The notes beneath the pieces are model-generated. The model saw only the letters and a program-made list of their open reading frames with translations. It made no database searches and was not told the origin of the DNA. A stretch of DNA of 64,000 nt from an uncultured Lachnospiraceae bacterium (lineage in GTDB: Bacteria > Bacillota > Clostridia > Lachnospirales > Lachnospiraceae). The stretch covers positions 167,594 to 231,593 of the forward strand of contig URMK01000003.1 of NCBI GenBank assembly GCA_900548905.1, in the 5' to 3' direction. This document shows positions 18,161 through 26,925 of this stretch, in pieces (position 1 is the first letter of the stretch; each line of letters opens with the position of its first letter). The position numbers and the translations under genes are program-made.

Positions 18161-19879
18161 TTACTGTCCTACAATTTCCCGATATCTCTGGTACTGTGCG
18201 GATTTCATATCAATAATATCCTGCATTCCCATGCTGTTGGCTGTTTCCACATAGTTATCAAAGTTATCCAGTGACTGGGTCCCGATAACAAAGGCTGTGA
18301 ACATTTCATCCAGATAAGTGGAAAGATCAGGCCATATACTGGTATAAATCTCGGATTCCTCCGCCGTTCCCAGCATTTCCGGGAAGGGATTCTCCATATT
18401 TCCATAGGCCTCTTTGCATGCGGTTTCCACCTTGGTTCCTTCAAATATTTTCATGAAGGCCTCGCCGGAATCGTTGATAAAATAAGTAGGCCATGCGCCG
18501 ATACTTCTCAGCGCGGAAAAAGCGGAGGTATAGGTTTCATTATTGGTTATCAAATCGGTGAACCGGATTTCGCCGGATTCATCATATTCGTAGGACATGC
18601 CCTCAATCCCATAGTTGTAAAGCATCAGGCCGTCCTGGCTTGCATATACATAATCAATCCACCGGACTGCGGCTTCCGGGTTCTCGCAGGCGGAGGTAAT
18701 CCCATAATAATGCCAGGTAAGGCCTCTTTTGGTCATACGGGCCGTGCCGTTTTCATCCGCCTGGATAACCGGCATGAATTCATAGTCACAGTCAGGGTTG
18801 CTTGTCCTTGCCAAATCATCGGAGGATGCCATGTTATCGGCAGGATCATGGCAGACAATCCCCACCTTGTCCTCCGTTATATTCTGGGTGAGAAGAGTGC
18901 CGTCCAGATCGTCGGATATCAGCCCTTCTGAATAGCATTTATTCAGGAATGCCAGCATTTCTTTATATGGCTGCTCTACGGCAGCATAATGCACGTTCCC
19001 GCTGTCATCGGTATACCATAAGGAGTTGGTGTCATAACCGAAACCTGTCATCAGGTAATACAGCTGTTTAATGCCGTTTTTGGTTGCCATGGGAATTTCA
19101 TCCTTGGGATTTCCGTTTCCGTTGGCATCCTGTTCCTTGAAGGCTACCAGCACATCGTAAAGCTCATCTACCGTTTCCGGCATTTCCAGCCCCAGGTTAT
19201 CCAGCCAGTCCTGTCTGATATAAAGGTAATCGGGAACATAATCGTTAATATCCCCCCACCAGCCCGCCAGCGCATAGATATTTCCGTCAGAAGAGGTACA
19301 CATGGCTTCCAGCGCCGGATATTTTTCAAATAATGCCTTTATGTTAGGGGCATATTCTTCAAGTAAATCATTCAGCGGAATCAGCACGCCATTGCTGGAA
19401 TACGTATCCACACCCACGTTAGAATCAAAGGGCGGTATTTCCACCATATCGGGCAGTCCCTCCATGGAAGCCAATCTGGTCTGAAGGACGGTTTCCACAT
19501 CGCTGCTGTACGTATCCCATTCAATATGAATACCGGTACGGTTTTCAATTTCCTTCTGGACTGCCGTTCCGTCATTGTAGCTGACACCGGCACACCAGGT
19601 ATCATTTCCCATGTAAGTAAGTGTAACGGAACCAGGATCGCAGATAGGAAGCGTTAGCCCTCCTAAATCATATACGGTTCCTGTTGCATTGATTGCAGTA
19701 TTATCGGCCGGATCTGATTGTTCCTGTGCTCCTCCTTCCTCCGATACGGCATCTGTTTTGTTTTCCGCCGGAACAGAATCCGCTGTTGAAGACGTGTTTC
19801 CGGAAGAGCTTCCGCAGCCTGCCAGCAGGGAACCGGCTAAAACTGCGGTAAGTAAGCATGACAGTAATTTCTTTTGCAT
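18161..19879 (-). CDS. ABC transporter solute-binding lipoprotein (cluster B)
   Basis: A 572-residue exported lipoprotein when started at ATG 19879 (MQKKLLSCLL), preceded by AAGGGAG 7 bases upstream; an earlier in-frame ATG at 19975 would bury the signal peptide. The signal peptide ends at LLAGC (Cys21), followed by a Ser/Thr/Glu-rich linker. Size and style match LplA-like proteins. It is the first gene of cluster B and presumably supplies the LplB/LplC pair. Substrate cannot be read from the sequence. Confidence 0.9.
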   Translation of the reverse strand: MQKKLLSCLLTAVLAGSLLAGCGSSSGNTSSTADSVPAENKTDAVSEEGGAQEQSDPADNTAINATGTVYDLGGLTLPICDPGSVTLTYMGNDTWCAGVSYNDGTAVQKEIENRTGIHIEWDTYSSDVETVLQTRLASMEGLPDMVEIPPFDSNVGVDTYSSNGVLIPLNDLLEEYAPNIKALFEKYPALEAMCTSSDGNIYALAGWWGDINDYVPDYLYIRQDWLDNLGLEMPETVDELYDVLVAFKEQDANGNGNPKDEIPMATKNGIKQLYYLMTGFGYDTNSLWYTDDSGNVHYAAVEQPYKEMLAFLNKCYSEGLISDDLDGTLLTQNITEDKVGIVCHDPADNMASSDDLARTSNPDCDYEFMPVIQADENGTARMTKRGLTWHYYGITSACENPEAAVRWIDYVYASQDGLMLYNYGIEGMSYEYDESGEIRFTDLITNNETYTSAFSALRSIGAWPTYFINDSGEAFMKIFEGTKVETACKEAYGNMENPFPEMLGTAEESEIYTSIWPDLSTYLDEMFTAFVIGTQSLDNFDNYVETANSMGMQDIIDMKSAQYQRYREIVGQ

Positions 19880-19985
19880 AATGTAACTCCCTTTCCTGAT
19901 TCGTTTTCCTATAAGCCCGGCCGGTCTTATATCGTGGTTGTGTTGCTGATTCAAGTATATGTTGTTTATGCACAATTATAAAGAA

Positions 19986-20035
19986 ACAAAATCAGCTTTC
20001 TTATGCATTATTCATGCCTGGAAAGCTGATTTTGT
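19986..20035 (-). terminator. Terminator between the amidase region and cluster B
   Basis: A perfect 15-bp inverted repeat (ACAAAATCAGCTTTC and its complement, 19986-20000 and 20021-20035) with a 20-base loop. On the minus strand it ends in TTTTGTTTCTTT, fitting a terminator for the truncated gene ending at 20096. Confidence 0.75.
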
Positions 20036-20095
20036 ATGAAATCATTGATTTTGTTTTTTACTTTTCCAGTCCTGGCCGCACAGGCCGCCAGGGCA

Positions 20096-20470
20096 CTACT
20101 TTTCCTTATCCGGCACAAATTGATCCGGATAGAGAACGCTTCCTTCGTATCCACAAACCCCCATTCTGGGCGAATTACAAACCATTAACTGCATGTCTTC
20201 CCCACATTCATGCGTTTCCTTACAGTCATCACATAAGAACCCCGTCCCCTCATATATACACTGTGTGCAAACAACAACAGCCGGTTTCTCATTGCACTCA
20301 TCACACAGGATTTCCGGAGGATTATTCCTTGACAAAATGACCAGATTATCCTTTTTCCAATAGGACTCCCTATATTCCTGTACATTTATAACAAGCTCCG
20401 TGGTGGAACCAAAATCATACTCATAGTTAATGACCATACCCTTTTGCAGCACGGATGTCGGTTCACCAAC
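20096..20470 (-). pseudogene. C-terminal remnant of a plasmid pRiA4b ORF-3-like protein
   Basis: The frame contains VLQKGMVINYEYDFGSTTEL, the signature of pRiA4b ORF-3 proteins, followed by a Cys-rich tail with pairs LCDEC, VCTQC, LCDDC and a later VCGYEG that look like zinc ligands. The N-terminal half of the family domain is missing: reading upstream, this frame runs into the end of the amidase gene in another frame. The likely history is a deletion that joined the end of the amidase gene to the middle of this gene. No good ribosome site precedes the only internal ATG, so it is probably not expressed as a functional protein. Confidence 0.65.
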
Positions 20471-20948
20471 TGCGCACTCCCTGTATATGGAGAAAACGGG
20501 CCTTTTCATATATATAAGAATCCAGCGGACGCATATATGCATCGTACGTATGGGCCGCCACAAAAATATGCCCCGGGCTTACATATACAATCACGGGGCT
20601 GTGATAAAATCCGTCCGCATTCCCCAACTGGACAATGTCCCCAGGCTGTGCTCCCGCTTCCTCCGTTTCCACCGCATACGGTCCCACAGACCTGTTCCCC
20701 ACAAGAAACTTATACAGATATTCCACCCCGGTCCAGCTTGGCGTTCTGTCCCATCCGCTGTTATAGTACCAGCCGGTTGTAGGCGTATAATTCATCACTC
20801 CGCTTCCCGCATAGATACATTGTGATGCAAAATTCGTACAATCCCCTCCCATATTTTCAAAATCCAGATATCTTGGATTTCTGGACAATGCCCATTGCTT
20901 TGCATAAATCAATGCATCCTTCCTGCGATAACCTGTTTCCTTCAGCAT
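20463..20948 (-). CDS. Amidase_6-family putative amidase domain protein
   Basis: A 161-residue protein matching the putative amidase domain (PF12671-type): YAKQWALSRNPRYLDFENMG, then GGDCTNFASQC with the presumed nucleophile Cys, a PGDIVQLG turn, and HSPVIVY with the presumed catalytic His. No signal peptide is seen, although family members are often exported, so the N-terminus could be shortened. The ATG at 20948 has only a weak GGCGGCGG site. The stop codon lies within the sequence that begins the pRiA4b remnant, so its last few residues (QGVRSW) may come from the deletion junction rather than the original gene. Confidence 0.72.
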   Translation of the reverse strand: MLKETGYRRKDALIYAKQWALSRNPRYLDFENMGGDCTNFASQCIYAGSGVMNYTPTTGWYYNSGWDRTPSWTGVEYLYKFLVGNRSVGPYAVETEEAGAQPGDIVQLGNADGFYHSPVIVYVSPGHIFVAAHTYDAYMRPLDSYIYEKARFLHIQGVRSW

Positions 20949-21018
20949 ATTCCGCCGCCTGCCATTTACCCATTTGGTATTTATAATATGGCGGTTTCCT
21001 GCAATATGTCCATACCCG

Positions 21019-21891
21019 TCATAAATATTCCGTTATCTGCAGCGGCATGTATACTTCATTCTCATTCTTTATCACCTCACCGGTTAATACCGCCTGAAAG
21101 CTTAACGGGAAGGAATCCTCCGCATTCCGGACTGTATATTGAAACGGATACCTATGCAGGCTGTCCTGCACCCTGTTTTTCAAAGGTCCGGGAACCTGAC
21201 GCATAAAAGCCGGTAACAGCGAAACAGAAAAATCGAAAGAAGCCAGCAGTTCCACTTCTTTTTGTATGACTGCCGTGAAAGAAAACCAGTTATCGTCCAT
21301 TTTAGTGATGTCAGAAAAATAGCAATTGTAAAAATACTGAGGGATATTTTCATCCATGCCATTTTCCATACACCAGATTCCATAGTCGTTTTTATAGTCA
21401 AAAATATGCGGATTACTAAAAGCAGCCGGACTTACTAACTCAAACAACTCTCCCCAGTTTTCTTCGGAGGCATTCCCTATCCGGAAGTGAAGGCGGAGTT
21501 CCGGTTTCGCCGTGTCAAAAACACTGATTTCCTCTCCATTGCACAATACAAAGCGGCTTGCCTGTACCTCTCTGTGGACGGCATAACTATATGCCTGTTC
21601 TACATGTTTTCCAGTCAGGATATTTTCTCCGGGTGCTTTTGCTTCAAGGATAAAAGCATTCTTTCCCTTTATTTGTATTAAATAGTCGGGTATTATTGTC
21701 ACATTATTTTTTTTCGTCCCAAGCTGTATAAATGGATGTTCCAAATGAGGGCTTCTGATTATGCACTGTTCCGGATTAAATGCCGAATATCCCAGGATTT
21801 TCAAGAGAGGCGCGATAATTTCCTCCCTTACACTGTCCTCTTTATAATCCTTCGGAAAATTGCTGAAATCTATGTGATCAAATATGCCCAT
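21019..21891 (-). CDS. Stand-alone type I restriction HsdR N-terminal-domain protein
   Basis: A 290-residue protein. Residues 15-140 match the HsdR_N_2 (PF13588-type) nuclease domain: DYKEDSVREEIIAPLLKILG, PDYLIQIKGKNAFILEAKAP and VLCNGEEISVF. The PD...ExK core is Asp87 and the E-A-K of ILEAKAP, so the nuclease site looks intact. There is no helicase motor, so this is not a full HsdR; the remaining 150 residues are unassigned. It overlaps the upstream kinase gene by 14 bp and has CAGGAGAG before the ATG. Possible defence or DNA-repair role; no methylase or specificity gene is nearby. Confidence 0.75.
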   Translation of the reverse strand: MGIFDHIDFSNFPKDYKEDSVREEIIAPLLKILGYSAFNPEQCIIRSPHLEHPFIQLGTKKNNVTIIPDYLIQIKGKNAFILEAKAPGENILTGKHVEQAYSYAVHREVQASRFVLCNGEEISVFDTAKPELRLHFRIGNASEENWGELFELVSPAAFSNPHIFDYKNDYGIWCMENGMDENIPQYFYNCYFSDITKMDDNWFSFTAVIQKEVELLASFDFSVSLLPAFMRQVPGPLKNRVQDSLHRYPFQYTVRNAEDSFPLSFQAVLTGEVIKNENEVYMPLQITEYL

Positions 21892-22456
21892 GAATTCTCT
21901 CCTGTTTTTCTAATCGGTTCCGTTCCGTCCGGATCCTCTCCAGATTTTCTTCCACAGGCCTTGCCCCATCCAGGACAAGCTGCGGGCAGCCCAGCAGCTT
22001 CTGCCATTGATCATGCAGCGCTTTGGATCGCATGTCCACATCACCGGTATCATATGCGGCGGCCCATGCAAGGAAGTCCTGATGCTGTTTGTACATATCG
22101 CCTCCCGGAAGGAGCCGATCCCCGAACCGTTCTGCTTCGCGGGCTTTGATTCGGGCAATTCTTATTTGTGTATCCGTTACCAGCCGTACAGCCAAATCAA
22201 ATCCGGGAATAAGAGGATCGCCCCAGCCTGTGAGAGAACCGGAAATCACCACCTTTTTGTGTTGTGCTATATCCTGCTCCATCAGATGCAGCCTTTCCCC
22301 TTTTTCTCTTGTTTGGGTGAACCGGGGATTTGTGGGAAGCCACAAATAATCATCGGCATCCATATAATAGTAACCTAATTCCCGGCAGACGGCGCCGCCC
22401 AGGGTGGAGGTGCCGGAACCTGACGCACCGTATATGTGGATGACATTTATCTGCAT
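21878..22456 (-). CDS. P-loop nucleotide kinase-like protein
   Basis: A 192-residue protein of the adenylate-kinase-like P-loop group. The Walker A is GASGSGTSTLGGAV at residues 10-23, with a Thr where the usual Lys stands (GSGTST), as in a subgroup of bacterial AAA_18-like kinases. A DADDYLWLPTNPRF motif and a LID-like Arg-rich segment (RIKAREAERFGDR) follow. Substrate unknown. AGGAGG precedes the ATG. It overlaps the HsdR_N-like gene, so the two are co-translated. Confidence 0.75.
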   Translation of the reverse strand: MQINVIHIYGASGSGTSTLGGAVCRELGYYYMDADDYLWLPTNPRFTQTREKGERLHLMEQDIAQHKKVVISGSLTGWGDPLIPGFDLAVRLVTDTQIRIARIKAREAERFGDRLLPGGDMYKQHQDFLAWAAAYDTGDVDMRSKALHDQWQKLLGCPQLVLDGARPVEENLERIRTERNRLEKQERIHGHI

Positions 22457-22563
22457 GGTTATCCTCCTCTCCTTTTATGTGACAATTATAGCAGATTCAA
22501 AGGACGGAAACACCTTCGGAATGAAAAGATTGGCAAAAAAAGGACAGCTAAAAACAGAAAACA

Positions 22564-22600
22564 CCGGGTACTGAAAAGCCTTCCGCCTATCAGTACCCGG
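22564..22600 (-). terminator. Rho-independent terminator
   Basis: A perfect 11-bp stem (CCGGGTACTGA, arms 22564-22574 and 22590-22600), followed on the minus strand by TGTTTTCTGTTTTT, just after the gene ending at 22610. Confidence 0.82.
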
Positions 22601-22609
22601 CGTATTTCA

Positions 22610-23050
22610 TCACCGGCTGTACAGATCCTTATACTGGATTTGAGTTACCTTAATCTTTTTCTTTATACAAAGCTCTAAAATCTCTGTGCATTTCTGGTTA
22701 TCGGAGGCCACTAACTCCGGGCGTTCCTCCCAGGGATAGGTAACATAAATCCCTTTATTCCCCCCGGCAGGCCCTACTGCATGGATTACCGTATCCGCTT
22801 CCTTCAGTTGTCTAACCAGTTCCTTTTCCTCGATTTTCTTCTCAAGCTTTTTCATCCGGATGTAATCCTCATCCAGACATTCCACACCCTCCAAGCCTAC
22901 CGGCAGGGTTTTCCCCTCAATCCGCACATCAACATAGGTTCTCCAGGGCTGGTTATCCCTGTGGTATTCATGCATGGTGGATTCTCCCACCGCATCCTTT
23001 GTAAAATAAGGATTATAACTGGTTAAATCCACTGTTAATCTGACTTTCAT
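22610..23050 (-). CDS. Hypothetical protein, 146 residues
   Basis: I do not recognise this protein. The ATG at 23050 (MKVRLTVDL) is chosen because GGGAGGA lies 8 bases before it. It begins with beta-strand-like sequence, contains one charged helix (RMKKLEKKIEEKELVRQL) and ends KKKIKVTQIQYKDLYSR. There is no signal peptide, membrane segment or Cys/His cluster. It stands alone between two terminators or gaps. Size and charge would suit an immunity protein, but no toxin is next to it. Confidence 0.6.
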   Translation of the reverse strand: MKVRLTVDLTSYNPYFTKDAVGESTMHEYHRDNQPWRTYVDVRIEGKTLPVGLEGVECLDEDYIRMKKLEKKIEEKELVRQLKEADTVIHAVGPAGGNKGIYVTYPWEERPELVASDNQKCTEILELCIKKKIKVTQIQYKDLYSR

Positions 23051-23140
23051 CCCTGTATTCCTCCCGCACAACAGATCACACGGACCGTTGATACCCCGCT
23101 TTAATTACAGTTACCCTGAAACCGGAACACTGATCCGATC

Positions 23141-24268
23141 CTATACCCCATGCTTTTTCCGGTATTCCATGAACAGCTTCCAGTCATCCCGGCCCAGATA
23201 ATGGGTGCCCGGGCGCAGGTGGAAGCCAACACTTCCCTCGTGGAACATATCGCCTGTCCGGGGAAGCCTGTCCGCAACCAGTCCCTGTTTTCCCAGCAGT
23301 TCATAAACAGGCGTCACCGCCCGGCAGGCCAGGAATTCCGACAGGGGATCCGCCCATTCATCCTCCGATGCCCCTGCTGTATACAGACATCTTGGAGCTA
23401 CAAGGGCCGCCGCAAAATGCTGGTCAAAGGGAAGTTCCTCCTCTTTTCCTGCCCATTTTTTCAGGTTTCCGCAGAACCAATACGGGAAATTCCGGCACAA
23501 ATCCGCCACCTTTTCCCCTTCTTTACCACGGAACAGAGCCGCACCGCCGGCCCCGGATTCACTGGCTATCACAAGAGAAAACCGTTCATCCATGGCTCCG
23601 CACAACAAAGCCGTCTTTCCCAGACGGGAATGGCCGATTACCGCAATTGCATCTGTATTCAGTGTTTTCTCCTGCACCAGATAATCCATGATCCGGCTCA
23701 GACTCCAGGCCCAAACCCCAAGCTTTCCCCACCCGTCATAGGCATTGCCGGGGAACAAGCTTCCGGGACCGTTATAATAGCCGTCATTCTGATCCGGGGC
23801 AATATCCTGGTAGCATACCCGGGCTACCGCAAAACCGTTATCGGTGATTTCCTCCACCATTTCAGGAGAAGAAAGGGGAGAAAAGGTTATGTACAGGAAT
23901 ACCGGCGGTTTTTCCGTGTTCCCGGGGACAGACAGCTGAAAGGGAAAGGAGACATAACCCCTTCCGGAACGGATACGTACCTCGATGGTACGCATGTATA
24001 CCTTTCCGCCAAAGGCATTTTCTTCTTCCGCTACGGTTTCCCATTCCGTTTCCCAACCGGTTTCCGGGAGATATCCATAGCATTCCCTCTGCAGGATCTC
24101 ACGGATTTCCTTCCGGCGGGCTTCCCACAGCTGCGGGGTATCCACCGGCGTGTTGTCAGAAAGGCGCAGAAGTTCCGGTATACAGCGCTTTTCCAGTTCC
24201 TTTGTTACGGCTTCTTTTGCTACAGCTTCTTTTGTTATTGATTCTTTTGTTATTGATTCTTTTCCCAC
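23141..24268 (-). CDS. CE15-type (glucuronoyl esterase-like) alpha/beta hydrolase
   Basis: A 375-residue alpha/beta hydrolase. The nucleophile elbow reads GHSRLGKTAL, matching the CE15 GxSRxGK motif with catalytic Ser; an acidic residue lies in ASESGAGGAAL and the catalytic His in RPGTHYLGRDDW near the C-terminus. CE15 enzymes cleave esters between glucuronoxylan and lignin; bacterial members are diverse. No signal peptide is present, so an intracellular role on imported fragments is more likely. I start at GTG 24268 because GGAGG lies 8 bases before it; the frame extends to GTG 24292. The first residues are a short repeat, KESITKESITKEAVAKEAVTKE, encoded by a degenerate tandem repeat. Confidence 0.78.
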   Translation of the reverse strand: MGKESITKESITKEAVAKEAVTKELEKRCIPELLRLSDNTPVDTPQLWEARRKEIREILQRECYGYLPETGWETEWETVAEEENAFGGKVYMRTIEVRIRSGRGYVSFPFQLSVPGNTEKPPVFLYITFSPLSSPEMVEEITDNGFAVARVCYQDIAPDQNDGYYNGPGSLFPGNAYDGWGKLGVWAWSLSRIMDYLVQEKTLNTDAIAVIGHSRLGKTALLCGAMDERFSLVIASESGAGGAALFRGKEGEKVADLCRNFPYWFCGNLKKWAGKEEELPFDQHFAAALVAPRCLYTAGASEDEWADPLSEFLACRAVTPVYELLGKQGLVADRLPRTGDMFHEGSVGFHLRPGTHYLGRDDWKLFMEYRKKHGV

Positions 24269-24295
24269 TTTGAATACCTCCGTCCCTGACACTTC

Positions 24296-24835
24296 TTACG
24301 CTTTGACCAGAACTGCGTAATTCATTTTCTGATCTCTTGTTACTATGGATCCTATCGTTTGTTCCAGGAAATTAAAATATTCGTTTGCCCCTCCATTTTT
24401 TGTCCACATTTCCACTGATTTCTCTATACGCAGCAGGCAGACTACAGGCGTCTGAAAATACGAGCGTAAATCCTCCGGGGACGATAAATCCCAGTACTTT
24501 GACGCGGCTGCTTTGACTTCTTCATTGGTAAAGGGGTCAAAACTCTTCAAAAGTCCGTTGACAAGGGCTTCATTCTCAGGCGTGCGGTATCCGTTGAGGT
24601 CATATTCCGTATCCGTCAGGTATCCGTCTATCAGCAGCAGGCATACATGGATTGCTTCGATTGCCATCCTGCCGTTTCTTTCCTCGTTTTCACGGTGCAG
24701 CTTAAGCAGGTTTCCTTCCATAGGAGCAAAAAGCATGTCATAGTCATTTTCTCTGCCCTTTTCAATTTTTCCGAATTGTTTGGTCATCATACCTGATATC
24801 TTGTCGAATTTGTAGCGGTTCAGTTGTTTTTTCAT
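24296..24835 (-). CDS. Hypothetical protein, 179 residues
   Basis: An unrecognised soluble, mostly helical protein with no signal peptide or membrane segment. It starts with a basic stretch (MKKQLNRYKFDKISGMMTKQ), has a central acidic region and a hydrophobic C-terminus. It lies 28 bp upstream of the CE15-type gene and 59 bp downstream of the FRG gene on the same strand, so it may share their transcript. Function not inferable. Confidence 0.6.
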   Translation of the reverse strand: MKKQLNRYKFDKISGMMTKQFGKIEKGRENDYDMLFAPMEGNLLKLHRENEERNGRMAIEAIHVCLLLIDGYLTDTEYDLNGYRTPENEALVNGLLKSFDPFTNEEVKAAASKYWDLSSPEDLRSYFQTPVVCLLRIEKSVEMWTKNGGANEYFNFLEQTIGSIVTRDQKMNYAVLVKA

Positions 24836-24893
24836 ATGCTATCACCTCGTTTTTAAATGTGAGGGGGATTCCGCGGTGTGCGGTATCCGTTGT

Positions 24894-26276
24894 TTATCTG
24901 TCGGAAAGGCTGTATTTTTGCTTCAGATATTCCGCCACGTCGTCAATCTCCGGGAACAATGCGGCCTTATTTACAGAAAACTGATCCAGTTCCTGCAGAA
25001 GATTTTCTTTATTCCCTACAATAAAAATCTGCTTTTTCCCGGATTCATCCCGGTACCGCAGGCTGCGTAGGCTGTTCCCCTCCCCTTTGCCGTCACCCAG
25101 GCCGCACAGGATGAAGGAGCCGTCCTGCTTGATAATCCTGCGGTTATTGCGAAGCGGCATAATGAAAACATGGCTGAGAAGATCCTTTTTCCGGATACGG
25201 GGTTCAAACCCGGGATTTCTTGACTTCACCTCTCCCGCAAGCTTTGAGGACAGAAGCATGTACTCGGTATCTTCCTCTTCGGATAATCCATTGATACATA
25301 ATTCATACAGCTTCGTCCGGAACGGGGAATCAAAAACCGGAAGCGCCGCCAAAATAGCTGCCGTGTCACTTTTGGCATATTTCATGGATGCGGCCCGCGT
25401 CTGTAGGACAATAACCTCCCCCACGTCCTCCGGATTGCTGCAGCAGGCGAAATACAGGGCAACCAGGGGATTTTCCGTAATATCCAGCAGTCTGGTGGGA
25501 AGCCCGTAATGCTGCATTTCCACCAGATACTCCAGATGCGACTGGCACTGCGCGAAATCCGAGGCACAGCGTATGATAAGCTCCTGGTACATCCTGTTTT
25601 CATTCTCCAGCCAGCCGGGGCTTCTTTTGATACTGGGAAGCAGCGCATAGGAAAGCCTGGAGTGGCCGCGGAAATACAGACTGCTGGCGGCATCCTGCTG
25701 CTTTATGAGGGAGATGTCTTTTACATATCTGCTCACTGAGTCTATGACTTCAAGTTCGCAGCGGTCCGCATCGTAGATGATATTGTCTTTTTCCTGAAGA
25801 TTCATATCCTTTGTGACGGATATTTCATTTTCCCCGCCGCTTTCTTCGGCCCAATCCGGTACAAGAGATTCCAGGACGGCGGTGAGGTACTCCCGCTTTT
25901 TTTCCCGCTTGGAAGTGCTTGTACTGGTATAAGGCAGAAAAATCCAGTATACCAGTGCCTCCTCTTCCAGAGGCGTTAAAGACCTGGTAAGACTTCCTGC
26001 TATGGCTTCCAGATAATCCAGCATGATTTCTATGTTCTCGGAGGTCATGCAGCTTTTGGCAAAAAGCTTATACAGGCTGGATCCCTGGCTGCTTAACCGG
26101 GAGTAGTAGGTGCCTTTGCCAAGAGCCTTCAACACATTGCTGCAGTCGGCATAGCCTTCCTCAAGAAGTTTCTTCCCGAAGATGTGATAGAAGGCGAGGG
26201 AGAGGTAATGGGTGTTGCGGGCGTAGGCGGTTAGCTGTGCAGCGTCGGTTTTCAGGTTTTCTTTGTGTTTTTCCAT
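24894..26276 (-). CDS. FRG-domain protein
   Basis: A 460-residue protein. The FRG domain (PF08867-type) spans about residues 195-330: LYFRGHSRLSYALLPSIKR at 200-218 with the name-giving FRG, and EMQHYGLPTRLLDITENP at 253-270. The first 190 residues are helical and unassigned. FRG proteins are predicted RNA- or nucleotide-associated and are frequent in phage and defence islands; the biochemical role is unproven. It lies in a run of accessory genes, 25 bp after a 187-residue unknown protein whose stop codon precedes it, suggesting a two-gene unit. Confidence 0.85.
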   Translation of the reverse strand: MEKHKENLKTDAAQLTAYARNTHYLSLAFYHIFGKKLLEEGYADCSNVLKALGKGTYYSRLSSQGSSLYKLFAKSCMTSENIEIMLDYLEAIAGSLTRSLTPLEEEALVYWIFLPYTSTSTSKREKKREYLTAVLESLVPDWAEESGGENEISVTKDMNLQEKDNIIYDADRCELEVIDSVSRYVKDISLIKQQDAASSLYFRGHSRLSYALLPSIKRSPGWLENENRMYQELIIRCASDFAQCQSHLEYLVEMQHYGLPTRLLDITENPLVALYFACCSNPEDVGEVIVLQTRAASMKYAKSDTAAILAALPVFDSPFRTKLYELCINGLSEEEDTEYMLLSSKLAGEVKSRNPGFEPRIRKKDLLSHVFIMPLRNNRRIIKQDGSFILCGLGDGKGEGNSLRSLRYRDESGKKQIFIVGNKENLLQELDQFSVNKAALFPEIDDVAEYLKQKYSLSDR

Positions 26277-26301
26277 AGGTTCTCCGTTTGACGTCCTTTT
26301 T

Positions 26302-26865
26302 TTATTCTTGAAGGAAAGTGAATTTTTCTTTCAGGAAGGCCTGGTATTCCGCTCTGTTTGTTTCTTTCAATTGTTGCCTGACGGATACTTCTATCCATTG
26401 TCTTTTTGAATCGGAGATTTCTTCATATCTTTGGATCGTGATTTTGCCCTCCCGGGCGGCGGCAAGGATAGCTTCATAAGCATCGGGGATGTATTCACAG
26501 GAAACAGGTATCATGGGGTATTCCGACGTAAATGCATCGGGGATGTCCTGCTGTTTTTTTATGTTTTTATGGGATTCTACTGTATAGATATATCCGGGTA
26601 TGCCTTTGTAGGTTTCCTCCACCGCATTGGGATAATATTCCTCCAACCGGAGGATACCCTGTGCGGTGAATCCGTAGCTGGCCCATTTATGGTAGGGTCC
26701 AGTGGGAAATCTCCCGGAGCGTTTGCCATAGAGTTCCACGGCGTTGGAGAGGTATGGGAGGGTGTTTTCCCGTTTTTGGGTTAGATATAGGAGAGGGACT
26801 CCGTGATTGGAGGTGTGGGGGATTAGGAGTTGGAGAGTTTTTGTGGGGGATGCGTGGTAGTACAT
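26302..26865 (-). CDS. Hypothetical protein, possible ADP-ribosyltransferase-like N-terminus
   Basis: A 187-residue protein starting MYYHASPTKTLQLLIPHTSN. The opening YYHASP followed by HG, LYLT and SYGF segments resembles the NAD-binding start of ART/Tpt1-like folds, but no full catalytic triad can be named, so this is only a hint. AGGAGG precedes the ATG by 7 bases. It sits 25 bp upstream of the FRG gene and is probably co-transcribed with it. A toxin-like or nucleotide-binding role is possible but unproven. Confidence 0.6.
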   Translation of the reverse strand: MYYHASPTKTLQLLIPHTSNHGVPLLYLTQKRENTLPYLSNAVELYGKRSGRFPTGPYHKWASYGFTAQGILRLEEYYPNAVEETYKGIPGYIYTVESHKNIKKQQDIPDAFTSEYPMIPVSCEYIPDAYEAILAAAREGKITIQRYEEISDSKRQWIEVSVRQQLKETNRAEYQAFLKEKFTFLQE

Positions 26866-26925
26866 GAGGGGGCCTCCTTTCGAATCATGAGAGAACTACT
26901 GGGAAGTATGGATTCCGCTCTTTTC

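Noticed and set aside
21019..21891. Full type I restriction system
   Set aside because: No HsdM, HsdS or helicase motor is present; only the N-terminal domain occurs.
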